Under the pieces are notes generated by a model. That model was not told the DNA's origin. It was given only the letters and a program-made list of their open reading frames with translations, and searched no databases. From positions 639,001 through 703,000 of the forward strand of contig CM064697.1 in NCBI GenBank assembly GCA_032717465.1: a stretch of DNA of 64,000 nt. The letters are read 5' to 3'. Positions 1-11,339 of this stretch are shown here, piece after piece; the first letter of the stretch is position 1, and each line of letters begins with the position of its first letter. Origin of the DNA: Coenobita brevimanus (lineage: Eukaryota; Arthropoda; Malacostraca; Decapoda; Coenobitidae). A program made the translations under genes and the position numbers.

Positions 1-963
1 TTGAGGTCACATTCTATGACCTCGTCCTAGGTCTTTTTAGGTCTGCCTTTCGCAACCCTACCCACGACGTTCACACCTCTCATCTTCCGCACCCAACCGT
101 CATCTTCCATCCTCACAGTATGCCCAGACCATCTCACTCTACCCCTCCTTATCACACCACCAATACATTCCAGTCCCATCCTTTCGCTCAACTCTTCAAT
201 TGCAATCCTAGCCCCCCTTCCCCTCAGGCCTTGCATTCAAGGACGCACCACACATCCATCTAATCACTCATTTCTGCGAATATCCTCTTCCTTTACTGCC
301 CAGGTCTCACTGCCATACAGCATTACACTCCTAATACATGCCTCATACAAAGGTCGCTTAGCACGAAGGGAGAGCCCGCTCATTGTTAGGCTAGGCAACA
401 GCTTCCTGAACTCCCTCCAATCACTCCTAACCCTAGCCACCGAACTAGCTCCAGCCGCACTTCCAGCACGTAATATGTCCCCCAAATAACAAAACTCCAT
501 ACATGCAAGAGACTCTCCAGCCAGATCAATCCTTTCTCGCCTGATAATCTCTTCACTCTCTCCCAGACACGCTGCTTACACGAAATCAGCATTATTTTGC
601 AGTCTACTTCTGATACCACTATACTTCTTATGCACCCAATTACCACAAACACTGCACGTGATGGAGTTATTTCGCACACCTTTGTGGCAGACTGCACATG
701 GCCACATTCCCTCTGCTTTGACAGTACCCCCACCAGCACTAGATATTATCAGTTTTGTTTTATCCGCATTTATTCTCAAGCCTTTGTGTCCCATTCTGTC
801 TCCCCTTTTCCTGTTTCCTCCGTACTCTGTAATTAACACCAAGTCATCTGCTAACATCATACCCCATGACCATGACAAACAGTAAGGGGCTCAAGACTGA
901 CTCCTGATGCACGCCAACATTCACGGAAAACTCAGCACTCATATATTCATTCACTGTCACCTG
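1..963 (-). pseudogene. Decayed, truncated non-LTR retrotransposon (LINE) reverse transcriptase, 3' part
   Basis: In minus-strand order the recognisable blocks are NVGVHQESVLSPLLF (about 880-924), ADDLVLI of the RT catalytic palm (831-851, reading LADD rather than YADD), INADKTKLIISS, and a zinc-finger-like Cys-Cys-Cys-Cys-His block WPCAVC...CSVCGNWVH (about 630-704). After these come FCYLGDILRAGSAAGASSVA, LYEACIRSVMLYGSETWAV, EELSERMGLE and GRPKKT. Frame changes separate the blocks and the expected Trp after GRPKKT is a TAG stop. These blocks are typical of the C-terminal half of arthropod non-LTR endonuclease/reverse-transcriptase proteins. The left end runs off the window and the endonuclease domain is absent, so it is inactive. 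Confidence 0.85.
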
Positions 964-2108
964 AATTCAACCAAATGTCATTTGTCTTTTATGATTTAAA
1001 AATAATTTTAGTAATCTGTTCGCATTTGTTAGTACAGTACAGTGTGTAACCGGTTTTGAAGCCTGCTTTCTGCACCGTTGCTGCCGTATACGGTTAGATA
1101 AGAATGAGCGGTCATTGATGTGACCACTGTGATACCCACGGCACAGCACAGTTACAAAACGAAGAGAAAGAACCATGAATATATCACCAAGTCGATTCTG
1201 TGCTGAATATACAAATTCACACAACACGGCACCCGCACTTTGGGACACGTAAAACCAGGCTGGTGTGCACAGTACCTGCTGGACCCTATGTGAAGTGAGG
1301 GCTGAGTGGACTGTGGATGGTGATGTAAGCTGCACTATCATCTGCCACAGTCACGTGGTCACTACCATGGTGTGGACCACGGCCACATCAACCATCGTCA
1401 CGGTATACAGGAATTACAGTTTTTAATCACTCACTGAGATGCTGTTAACTAGAAGATACATTTTTAAAGAATACGGTTATTATGTGCCAAACGCATCCAG
1501 AATGGAGAATCGCTGTGTACACGACTTTCATATCTCGGTATTCGCAAGATGCTTTGAACCACCAGAGCCTCTCGTTAGGTTGGATTGATTAAGATATTTC
1601 ATGCAAATTATCGTACGAGAGTGATTATGTGCTGGTGATGTGTGTGTTGGTTTGTGTCATTAAAACAGAACACAGCCACATCAAACTAAATCATCATGCT
1701 TAACGGAAGTAGATGTTGTGTATAAGAAGCAAGTGTGACGTTAGAGTGGTGGATGTGGATGACAGAGACTGCTGGACTACACAGTGACACTGGGAGAAGC
1801 ATGCACACGTGCCCCCTCACTGAAAAATTGACTGCCACCACGGTATGCTATTGTACGATGAAGAGAGCCTGGGCATGACTAGATAGGCATTGAAATTTCG
1901 GGTGGGATAGTGAGTTTTGCAGTGAGGACGGCGGTGAGGGGTGGGGTAGGGGCAAGAGGCGGGGCACTGGCGGGTCCGCGTCACGCCCTGGGCACACACG
2001 ATGGGAAGGGAGGGGGAGCAGAAAATAAAGTGAAAGAGAGAGAAATCAAGACGTCGTTGCGGCGAGTTGCGGCGGAGCGGTGGTGAGTGGCGATGGTGCG
2101 GTGAGCCA
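964..2108. other. 3' flank / possible 3' UTR of the large gene
   Basis: Between the stop codon of the large gene and the LINE relic there is no convincing coding sequence. A minus-strand ATTAAA at 1422-1427 is the only polyadenylation-like hexamer I see on that strand, about 685 nt past the stop, and is weak evidence for a 3' end. Confidence 0.4.
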
Positions 2109-3383
2109 CTAACCTAGCGGCGGTGACCCCACAGCCTCCTGCTGCTGCTGCTCCCCGGCCCATGCGTCCAACCACCCCTCGTCATCTTCCAGGCCAGTGC
2201 GCCGGGCCGGCCGAGGCTGCCACACGGGGCTGGTGTCATCACCCCCAGCCTCGCCATCCACCACAGCCTCCACTGGAGGGGCCTCTTCGGGCTCCACTAC
2301 CGGGGCTTCCTCCACTGGAGGCTTTACTGGAGCCTCCTCAGCTAGAGGCTCCTCCACTGTAGATTCCTCAACTGGAGGCTCAACTTGAGCTTTGGGCTCC
2401 TCCAAAGGAGACTCCAGTTTTGGTTCCTCCACTGGAAGTTCTATTTGTGGTTCCTCCACTTTTAGTTCTTCCACCTGTGGTTCTTCCACCTGTGGTTCTT
2501 CCACCTGTGGTTCTGCCACTGGTGGTTCTACCACTGGTGGTTCTGCCACTGGTGGTTCTGCCACTGGTGGCTCTGCCACTGGTGGCTCTTCCACTGGTGG
2601 TATTTCCACTTTTGGTTCCTCCTTTGGAGGCTCCTCAACTGGAGTTTCTTCCACTGGAGGTTCTACCTTGGGCTCTTCCTGTACAACCTCCACTTGAGTT
2701 TCCGTCAGAGGAGGAGGCTCATACACCAGGAGGTCCTCTACGGGTGGCTCAGCCACAGGCTCCTGTACTGGTGGCTCAGGCTGGGGCTCTTGGGATGGCT
2801 CTGGGGCCTTGGGTTCCTCTGGGACCTGAGGGGGTACCTGTGGGGGGGCCTGGAGGGGGACAGGGGGGGCGGGGTCAGGCGTCACACACACACCCTCACT
2901 CACAACCTTGCCCGATGACTCACATTTTTCAGCAGCGGACTCACTTTTCACCTCAGCGGCGACTTCAGCAGGGGCAGGTTCAGGGGCGGGTTCCGGGGCT
3001 GCCTCAGGGGCAGGAGCTTCGGGCTTGCTGCTCTCGGCCTCGAGACGGGCCAACTCGGCCTCGGCGGCGGCCAGGGCGGCCAGCTCGGCCTCCATGGCGG
3101 CCTTAGCAGCGGCCTCGCGCTCAGCCTTCCTCTTCTTCTTTTCTTGCTTCTTGCGCTCTTTCTCGTCGTCAATAGCGTCCAGGCTGATGTCGTTGCTCTC
3201 GCTGGGAGCGGACACTGCCTCCACCTCTGAATTGGACACGTCAGCAACGAGAGCAGCAGAGGGAGCAGACTCCGTGGCGAGGGGGGCGGCCTCAGCCGCC
3301 AGCTCACGCTCCTTAGACTTCTTCTTCTTCCTGCGTTCCTTCTTCTCCTCGCTGGCCTCCTCAGTGGTGCCGTCAGTGATGGC
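2109..3383 (-). CDS. Last exon: Ala/Glu/Lys helix plus Pro-Glu-Val repeat tail, 424 codons and stop
   Basis: The acceptor TGTGTCGTCCGCAG is followed at phase 0 by AITDGTTEEASEEKKERRKK and an uninterrupted frame to TAG. The first about 130 residues are Lys/Glu/Ala-rich, including KKQEKKKRKAEREAAAKAA and an Ala/Glu heptad-like stretch that could form a single helix or coiled coil. The rest is a Pro/Glu/Val tail with repeats such as EEPQVEEPQVEEPQ and EPPVAEPPVAEPPVA, similar in composition to the PEVK regions of elastic filament proteins. It ends DDEGWLDAWAGEQQQQEAVG and SPPLG. The stop overlaps a possible donor (CTAG|GTTAGT), so continuation beyond the window cannot be ruled out. The only minus-strand polyadenylation-like hexamer seen downstream is ATTAAA at 1422-1427, which is weak. 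The plus-strand frames here are antisense shadows. Confidence 0.82.
   Translation of the reverse strand, partial: AITDGTTEEASEEKKERRKKKKSKERELAAEAAPLATESAPSAALVADVSNSEVEAVSAPSESNDISLDAIDDEKERKKQEKKKRKAEREAAAKAAMEAELAALAAAEAELARLEAESSKPEAPAPEAAPEPAPEPAPAEVAAEVKSESAAEKCESSGKVVSEGVCVTPDPAPPVPLQAPPQVPPQVPEEPKAPEPSQEPQPEPPVQEPVAEPPVEDLLVYEPPPLTETQVEVVQEEPKVEPPVEETPVEEPPKEEPKVEIPPVEEPPVAEPPVAEPPVAEPPVVEPPVAEPQVEEPQVEEPQVEELKVEEPQIELPVEEPKLESPLEEPKAQVEPPVEESTVEEPLAEEAPVKPPVEEAPVVEPEEAPPVEAVVDGEAGGDDTSPVWQPRPARRTGLEDDEGWLDAWAGEQQQQEAVGSPPLG
2466..2610 (-). repeat. 15-bp coding minisatellite (EPPVA / VEEPQ units)
   Basis: Inside the last exon, 15-bp units recur on the plus strand as GTGGTTCTGCCACTG variants, and encode EPPVA and EEPQV pentapeptides on the minus strand. 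About nine near-identical units lie in tandem. The unit length keeps the frame, so copy-number change would alter tail length without a frameshift. Confidence 0.85.
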
Positions 3384-3565
3384 CTGCGGACGACACACTT
3401 GTCAGCCTCACTCACGCTCCAGGGGTCCCCACCAATCCGTCCCATCGTGCAAGTCAGTCAGTAGCCCCAGCAGTCCTTCAGTCACCCCTCAGTCAGTCCC
3501 TCACACACATTGGAGCCGGACAACACTACTGAGAAATTTATAGCAAGCAAATCTTCCTTACTTAC

Positions 3566-3622
3566 CTGCCGTGGGGCGGCAACACTACTTGCCAAGGGCC
3601 AACCTTGTCCCCACTTGCGCAT
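3566..3622 (-). CDS. Candidate alternative first coding exon feeding the last exon
   Basis: On the minus strand an ATG at 3622-3620 opens MRKWGQGWPLASSVAAPRQ and runs to a perfect donor (CGGCAG|GTAAGT). The phase-0 end joins in frame to AITDGTTEEA of the last exon only 182 nt away. No pyrimidine-rich acceptor lies in the correct phase just upstream, so an internal cassette exon is unlikely. An alternative transcription start giving a short isoform of about 443 residues (19 plus the 424 of the last exon) is the simplest reading. The open frame extends further 5' without a stop for some distance, so the exact 5' end is unknown. It is an inference without transcript support. Confidence 0.42.
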
Positions 3623-4385
3623 CACAAATGGTTTATTTCTAGCCAAAATAAGAGAGCATGTGTGTCTCAGTAAATTATAAGCATATGCAGTATTCTGAAA
3701 AATCCCCAGTATATCTGTATTCAGTCACTTATATACAGCGGCACAGGTCATTGTGTTGCATAAAGCATCAGGTTCAGTCCGGCAGTGACGAGTTGGATGG
3801 TGTGTGTGTCTTGAGAGTGACTAATGGCATCACTCTCAGCAACCCAGATGTACTGTAACATCCTCTGCTTCAGTAAAAGTACTTTCATATTTTTATTTTA
3901 TTGCACTTTTGATTTTGGCCAAAATATAGTTTGCCGTTAAATAGTTAACAAACTGCTAACACTTAGTTATATTGAAAATTCAAGGTCAGAGTTTCTGAAG
4001 TATGCGAGTTACTTTTGTCCGGTTTCCTAAAAGGATGCATGTCATTGTTATTGTGTGAGCATATGGGTAGTTCCCTGGGTGCTGAGAGCTCAGACAAATT
4101 TGTGCTTGTTACGCATGCGTAGAGTGTTCCATATCAGTATCGTCCTTACTTTTCTAATTTTTCTATCTACAACACGAAGCATTAACTCTAAGTAAGCCTA
4201 TATGAAAAATAAAGAAATCCTTTTCATTTCGTAAATGTGTATAACTATTCACTTCTCGTGACTACAGCTTTACGTGAAATAAATGCTCTGGTGGTAATCC
4301 TAGGAAAAATGAAATACACATCGGTTTAAAGTGTCGCATAAATCGATGTAGAGGTGTGGGCAATCCAAGTGGCGGCCTCCCTCAC

Positions 4386-4424
4386 CTTCACGGCAGTCCC
4401 GTCGAAGCGCACGCCGCGGCTGTC
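4386..4424 (-). CDS. Small exon (39 nt) of the large minus-strand gene
   Basis: The acceptor CTCTTGCCCCACGCCAG and donor GTGAAG|GTGAGG bound 39 nt, phase 0 at both ends. The translation DSRGVRFDGTAVK joins the preceding GADRGGK and the following AITDGTTEEA. The length divisible by three and matching phases would also permit alternative skipping. GC-rich codons contrast with the AT-rich intron around it. Confidence 0.75.
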
Positions 4425-5239
4425 CTGGCGTGGGGCAAGAGGGTGGGCTGGATTAGTGGCGTGGCTGGCAAGAGGGGTGCTGGATTGTGTAGTGTCTCAA
4501 GGTAGGGGCATGTACAGTGTTGCAGTAGTGGCGTAGGTTCAAGTCCCAGTGATGGGTATGAGTTGTAAATGTAACTGTTCCATTTCTCGTTCTTGTGAAG
4601 ATTTTTGGAAGCATAAGAAGTTCTGTTGAATTAACGATACTTTTATGACAAGTACAGAAATTGTGCATTAAAATGATGAGCATTCAGTATTTACCAGTCT
4701 GGTAAGGGGACAAGTGTCTTTAGGCAATTCAGTTTCTTGTAGGTTTGTGTGCTGAAGCCTTGGCGATGTGTGAAATCTTCATGTCTGTTGAAAATTTAGT
4801 TTTCATTTAGTTTTTCTGTGAGTATCAGTGAGGGAACGTGCTACCATTATATGATATGTAGTCCATTACTTCCCCGCGTTCTCTCTTCTCTTCCACGTCT
4901 TTACAGTTAACCACCAGAAGTTTGCTTTTGTCAGTTTTCCTTGTTTATGTTGTACTAATGTTCAAATATCCTTCGAGCGTTCAGTCATCTGGCTGGGAAG
5001 AGAGAGTTGGACTTGGGAAAGGGTAAATCAGAAAAGCCCCTGAAGCAGTAAGCAGAAATAGTTGTGAGTGAGGCTGTGTATGGCTCCGCTGTTAAGGCAG
5101 GCAGGGCGCAGGGTATGTGATGTTCCACGACTGCTGAGCGATGACCACAGTGCGGTGGGGATAGCGGGAATGCAGCTGTGGGGGTGGTGGTGGACCTGTG
5201 AAGCTGGGGAATAACCTCTGAGGTACAGGAGGACTGCTT

Positions 5240-5420
5240 GTTGGAATCATATGGTGGGAAAATTAATGTATTTGCGTTTTTTGGAGAAGCTGGTTGGAAG
5301 ATTAAAGTATTTGCGGTCGTTGGAAAAAATATATGGAAGGAAGAGTGATGTATTTGAGGTTTTCGGAATAAAGCAATAGGAAGACTGGCGTATTTAAGGG
5401 TGTTGGGAAAATATACGATG
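5240..5420. repeat. Degenerate ~45-50 bp tandem repeat
   Basis: About four units share a core like GAAGATTAAAGTATTTGCGG followed by TTGGAAAAA, with divergence between copies. Confidence 0.6.
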
Positions 5421-6186
5421 GGAGGGCGTGTTATTGCTGGCCATGTGGTTCATCTGGGGGTAAAATAAATATTGGGAAACATTTCTTGGTTATAAACAGA
5501 TCGGTGCTTAAGTCGCGTTGCCAGTGAAACTATATTAATTGTAGGACTGGTATACCGATTGCAAAGACGTGTGTATATTTTTCGAACTTAATCTATCATA
5601 CTTGAAATACATGAAACTGACTTATGAGAGTTATTCAGTGGAATGTTCTTGGCTAAGCGACTTCTGCACCGAAAATGCTTGAAATTGTTTAAACACACCT
5701 AATATATGAAGCAAGATAGAACTTTCAAAAGGGTATAAAAATGTCTGCAGCCTATAATCTTATTAAAATTACAGCTGAAATGAAGAATACGATGAAATAA
5801 GAATCATGAAGGAAAAGCAGAGAAAAATATACGTTATTATCCAAAAATGACCAAAACCATTTCATCAAAAATTATTTAAACTTATAGCTACTTGAAGGCT
5901 CAAAAATCTACTTCTAAAATTACAAAATCTTAAGAGAGAAAAATCAGAGGAAGTATATTTGATAGAGTTCTACCCCCCCCTGGCAGTGTTGGTAGCGTGC
6001 GAGGCAATGAAGCAGTTAGAGGTTAGCCTGAGTTATGCGCTGGTGTGTGGTGTGGCGGGGTACGCTAAGCTGCTATCACACTCACCCAAGCCTACGCCTC
6101 GTAATTAATGACTGAACCAACAGATTTCAAGCCTCGTAGTAGAGGAGACGAGGCAACACTTGAAATTACGCACTGAGTGATAAAAA

Positions 6187-6372
6187 CATGCCATGATACC
6201 TTTTACATTTAATTCTTGCCATCACCACCACACAACGTTATTCAGCGTGGGAGACCTCACTGTTCATAAGCTTGTCACTATGATAGGTGTCCCCTAAGCT
6301 GAATAAAGTCATCTGGCAATAGAAGAAATAGATTCAGTAAATGTCGTCATACCGAGGGGTGACTTCTTAACT
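6187..6372. repeat. Foldback element family A, copy 1
   Basis: Left CATGCCATGATACC and TTATTCAGCGTGGGAGACCT; right CCCTAAGCTGAATAAAGTCA then TCTGGCAATAG and GTCGTCATACCGAGGGG. Confidence 0.78.
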
Positions 6373-6982
6373 GAATAACAATGTCAAATGTTCGCCATAA
6401 TCAAGCACAAAATACCTGACGGATAAGGTTAAGGATCTCGGCGCTTATTTTGATATTATTATTATTTTTAGCTTGTGTTATGGAAGCTGAGGAGTTATTT
6501 TTGGTGGTGTAAGCTCGGATGAGTGTTATTATTTTATGCTATGGTATACGAAAAAGCGTCTACAGAAAGCGAATCTAAGGCAGATGCAGGTCTAAGGCTG
6601 GTGACTTGACTGGACACCAAAGGACAATACGGCACATCCCCGACATAGTACACATGCCACCACTACTGTTCGCCTTACAAGCGATCGATTCTACAGTACA
6701 TATTTTCCTATTGACGTGAATTTTCCCGCTACACCCGCAACTAACTTGAGCAACTCGTATGTCTTCCTTACCCCGTCCTGAGTGCTGAGCATAATTATTA
6801 CGGTAATAGTTTAGAATAGACGTTTAAAGTAGACTTTTAATGAGGCAGAACCAAAATAATACCTTATGATATATGTTTAGAATTGACTGTTAATGTGGCA
6901 GAACCTGTGGTCAAAATTTCATATCTATGTTGTCCACTGCAAGGCCTTACCGTGCTGCTGGTCACTGTTGCCACCTTAAAAT

Positions 6983-7184
6983 CTTCAATACGGTCACGCC
7001 TTTAGTAGTTCTTCTTGGCACTACCAGATTACTTTAATCAGCTTAGCCGAGCGCCCCGGTAGCGAAGGGAACAATTCTTTCACTACTTGACTATATGATA
7101 TCTCAGTTTCAAAACTCTTTTCTAAGGGAATATAATCGTCTGGAGATAGCCAGACTAAAATGAAAAGACGTCACCATAATGAAG
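6983..7184. repeat. Foldback element family A, copy 2
   Basis: Left CTTCAATACGGTCACGCC with CTACCAGATTACTTTAATCA; right TATAATCGTCTGGAGATAGC and GACGTCACCATAATGAAG. Confidence 0.78.
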
Positions 7185-9169
7185 ATGTTAGGAAGTTCAT
7201 CTCTCTAAGAAAGTGATATAAGTTCTTTATTAATTTTTGTTAGTATTGCGTCTGAGGAACGTACACTTCCACTGCGTCGCCCTGGGTTATATGATGATAG
7301 CGGAGATGCCTACCTTTGGCAGTGACGATAAATTTTGATGCTGTTTTATAAAAGCAGAATGAAATATAGAATATGATAATCAGTTACATTAAAAGAGCAA
7401 ACTTTGTCACTCACAACATAGATATGAAGATTTTGCCAAAGGTCTACAGTATTAGAAAGCTAAAGTCTTAATGATAAAGTGAGACACGGCAAGTCTGCAC
7501 TTACTATGCTGTGGCCCCCTCAGTGAGAGAGTGTGACGGGGCTGAGGCAGAGACGGACTCCACGCAGCCAGGTCGACCCTCTTGTCACTACAGAGCCAAA
7601 ATATCGACCTCCTTATAAATAATCCTCTCAAGCTCAGCACCACAGGGCTTGGACTCCATTCACCACTGTGTTTGCCTTCTTACTCCCACTAGTTAACACT
7701 CTATACTATTTTCTTTTCATATTATTGGTTATTGACATATTTTAAGACCGTATTAAACAGATTGATACGAGTACATTAATCGATACAGCTATCCCGGAAC
7801 TGTGATAGAAGTTACACTATGGTTCTTTTTCAACTGATATAGAGGGAGTTGAATGAATAGTCCTTATCCTGGGTCGTGGCTTGAGAGGGAAGGAACCGTA
7901 CCGGATGTGTAGAAGGGCCGAACTGTTGCATCAAACTGTCGCCGCCACCATCATCATCACCATACACTACCACCACCACCAAACACTATCGTCACCACCA
8001 TCATCACCACCATAAACTGCCACCACTACTGTTAATACCACCAAACACTGTCGCCACACCACCATCATCACCACCCTTATCACCAGCTGTACACTGCCAC
8101 CTTACTCCAGCACCGTTACCTCCACCACTACCACTGTCACCACTATCGCTGACAACCTACTTGCGACCCATACCAGTGATACTTTTAACCTCTAAACCTT
8201 TGTTAACTTACCCCTGCCGCCTCGCCCTGCGAACTATGGACTTTACTGTGGGTGTGGGTGTTGTGGGTGTGGACGGGTGAGGAACGAGGAGGCTATGCTC
8301 GGCTCATTGCCTTCGAGGTGAGGCCCAGGTCGTGTCTGCAATGTTACCTTAATTTCTCCTGTTTTCACCTTCTCCCTTTGTCGCTCCCCACCCTCACCTG
8401 CGCACCATGTAACTCCCTCACTTACGGCTACACCTGTCCACACTTCATGGGCTACATTTACTACATCTGCATCTGTACACGTGTACACCTATATAGTCCA
8501 GTATACCGTACCTATGTCTTTAGTACTCCCACACCTTTACTAAAGATCTTAGTATACCTACATCTTTTTGCCAACCCATATATCCAGACTGGACTCTTGT
8601 CTAGCACTGTCGTACTGCTGCCCGTTCATTGCACTGCGCGATGCACAGTACAGTCACCAATGTGTACAACAATTCATCGAGAAATGGCATTTTGTTACGA
8701 CAGAATCCAAAGACTAGTTTTTATTTATTTTTATTTTTTAGACGAATGTGAGTTGTAAATGGAAATACCATTACGTCGAGACTGAGAAATAACTACTTCG
8801 TGACTAAGTTAATTATTACTTGGTGTACAAAGACTGCTAACCTAAGCCAAATTTTCAAAAGACACTAACAGTGACTGATGACTAAAGATCTAAACGGAGA
8901 GAGACTATAGAGAAGACAAGCTTAACACGGGACAGGAAGGGAGACTCATCAAAAGTGAAACTAATACTCTCAGACGAACTTCCAAAATAGGAGAAGCCGT
9001 CTGAGGGAAAATGTACTGCAGAGACTGTCCAAGCGTTAACAAAGAACAGGAACAAGGAAGAAAGGTCTAATAACCAAGGACGGTCTAATCCATCCACCAA
9101 GAACAACCACAACAATCCATGCGCATGTCTATTCAAGTGTAGTGTGTGGTACGCCGAGCTGCGACGCAC

Positions 9170-9387
9170 CTTACCGCCGCGGTCCGCCCCGAAGTAGTAA
9201 TAATCACGCACCTTCTCTGCCACATAGTCCTTCTTTCGGTTGGTGTACCCATAGGTGGAGAAGAAGGAGGAACCTGTCTCTACCTTGGAGTAGGGTTTCC
9301 TGTCGGAGGGACCGCCGAAGACAGTGTCGGGTTCTTCCCACTTGCTGGACGAGTACTTGGACAGACGCGAGGCGGAGTCGGGCAGCA
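9170..9387 (-). CDS. Exon of the large minus-strand gene, Ser/Tyr/Lys-rich, 72 codons
   Basis: The acceptor TTTACCACCTGCAG and donor GGTAAG|GTGCGT bound 218 nt, phase 1 in and phase 0 out. It encodes LPDSASRLSKYSSSKWEEPD, TVFGGPSDRKPYSKVETGSS, FFSTYGYTNRKKDYVAEKVR and DYYYFGADRGGK. The SKYSSSK and KKDYV parts recall KKYSSG in the small 31.9 kb exon. A donor four bases earlier (GGCG|GTAAGG) would throw the next exon out of frame, so the later donor is preferred. The intron on its 5' side in the transcript is nearly 16 kb, the longest in the window. Confidence 0.82.
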
Positions 9388-9940
9388 CTGCAGGTGGTAA
9401 ATGAGGCTTAGTCCTTAACAGTACACTACATTCTCCTACTGCCTTCAAGTAATCTCTGTACTGTCCTATCATCAGCTTGGCCTGTATCGCCATTATGTGA
9501 TATGGTTATGTTAACTTTAATTGCTGAACTGCTTATCAAACTCATGAAATACTGTACTCTGACTCTTCGACCAGGACCATCTCAGTAACAACAGTTTGTT
9601 TGCTGTTTGTCACTGCAAGATTGTGTGTTCCTGGTTCAGACGATAATGAAAGACGGCTTTATGACAGAGATTTATAGTATAAGTGAAGCTGAGGTGACAT
9701 TGTAGAGAACTGTGCTGGTCAAAGAGCCAGTTGTTCAGTTTTGATCGTGATGGAAGTGCTAATTTTGCGATCATAGTTTGTCTTTGAGTAGAGTAGTAAT
9801 CTAGTTGCTGAGTAGCTTCATGTCTCAGATTTGTGTTAAACGTAAAATCAACACGGTACTCACGTGGTCATCTCCAACACGGCACAAACCTACCTGGAAC
9901 GGCGGACAGGTGTCAGGTCCAGCGGGGAATGTGTTGGAAA

Positions 9941-10004
9941 GTGTGCTCGTGTCAGTCCTCACGTTACACATGCCATGTAAAATGTGGTTATGTGTAAAGC
10001 CAGG

Positions 10005-10078
<74 letters not shown>

Positions 10079-10188
10079 TGTCAACCATCCTCAGTGAGTT
10101 TGAGTGCTGTGAAAGAGGTGTTGGCTTGGTAGGTGTGCTTGTGTCCATTCTCACTTCACTACTCACCCGTAGAAAATATAGTTATGCA

Positions 10189-10270
<82 letters not shown>

Positions 10271-10440
10271 TGTGCTTGTATCATATCTCATCTCTCTACA
10301 CATCTAATGGACGTACAGTTAAAAGCAGGACTGATAGTGTAGTTTAGCCACAGTATGTGTGCTTGCGTGAACCCTCACATCTCTACACACCAGTTAAAAA
10401 TGTAGTCTTGTATAGAAGGACTGTGTGTATAGTCTCAAGC
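9941..10440. repeat. Tandem ~192-224 bp unit carrying GT microsatellites
   Basis: The motif GTGTGCTYGTGTC...CTCAC recurs at 9941, 10133 and 10357. It is followed each time by a diverged ACC/CAT...AAAATGTGGTTATG-like stretch and a GGACTGTGTGTG start. In the first two units that start has expanded to about 70 bp of (GT)n (10007-10077 and 10194-10268), while the third has only a few GTs. Confidence 0.75.
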
Positions 10441-10658
10441 ATCTTCTGTGTGTCAAAACCTGGAATGATTTTGTTCAAGTAGTATGACAGGCTAAAGTGT
10501 AAGATAACAAGCACATTGATCGTTAAGGGGTCTCTATTACGCCGACCCTTAACGACCTGTCTTTCCCCTCTGACAAGGTCGTTTGTGTGATGTAAGGGGA
10601 GATGTGATGGAGGGAGTGTGTGTATATGTGCAGTGATCAATGAAGCCTTGACCGATGG

Positions 10659-10659
<1 letters not shown>

Positions 10660-10703
<44 letters not shown>
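10660..10703. repeat. (GT)n microsatellite
   Basis: About 22 uninterrupted GT units. Confidence 0.95.
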
Positions 10704-11339
10704 GATAATGAAGCTCTGATGGTTGGTGTGTGCGTCGTTTGTGCGGTGTGAGGTTAGTAGCTCCCACATTAGGTGATGTCTCCTCAAATCTTGCAAGTTT
10801 AAGTAAAAAGCGATTAGTTTTGTGGCATGTGCAGTAATTATTGTTATTTATCAATGGTGGAAATTAAAGCTAGTGTGGCAGATGTTAAATAATGGAAACC
10901 GAAATGTGAAATACGATAAAGTGTTAATTAGGTGTCAGTGTTAAATAAAATAATAGAAGCCGATTGTGAACTGCGAGTGTTAAATATTATTGTTCAATAA
11001 TAGTAACTGAATGTGCAATGCGGTGAAGTGTTGTTGGAAATGATGGTTTCCTTGGCCTTTGAAAATATAGATCAGCACTGTTAGCTTATTTCGGTGATTT
11101 TTTTTTTAGTAGCATTGTAATCTGCCAGTCTCTTCAAATTTAGTGACTTGTATAGCCTTAGAAGTGTGGTAAGGAAATTATGTGTCGCGTTGGAATTGGT
11201 GTGGTAGTTAATTTACGCTGTGGTTCATTTGTGGCGATGGAGTCATTTGTGGGGGTGGTGATGGGTGTGTTTTGTAATTAAAGGATGTATTGGATGCAGG
11301 ACAACAGAGGGAGAGGTCACGGGGGTTAATTAACTTTAC

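Larger units (their letters stand above)
4425..9169. other. Intron: AT-rich, two foldback elements, CAC-rich tract
   Basis: This intron holds a degenerate tandem of about 45-50 bp units at 5240-5420 (GTATTTG...TTGGAA repeated about four times), two family A foldback copies (6187-6372 and 6983-7184), and an imperfect CAC/CAT triplet tract at 7930-8160. The 168-codon plus frame at 8252-8758 has no recognisable features. Nothing else supported. Confidence 0.6.

Noticed and set aside
2420..3106. 228-codon plus-strand Pro/Leu/Val frame
   Set aside because: Antisense shadow of the Pro/Glu/Val repeat exon on the minus strand.
8252..8758. 168-codon plus-strand frame
   Set aside because: No recognisable motif, composition of intron type and no splice context.
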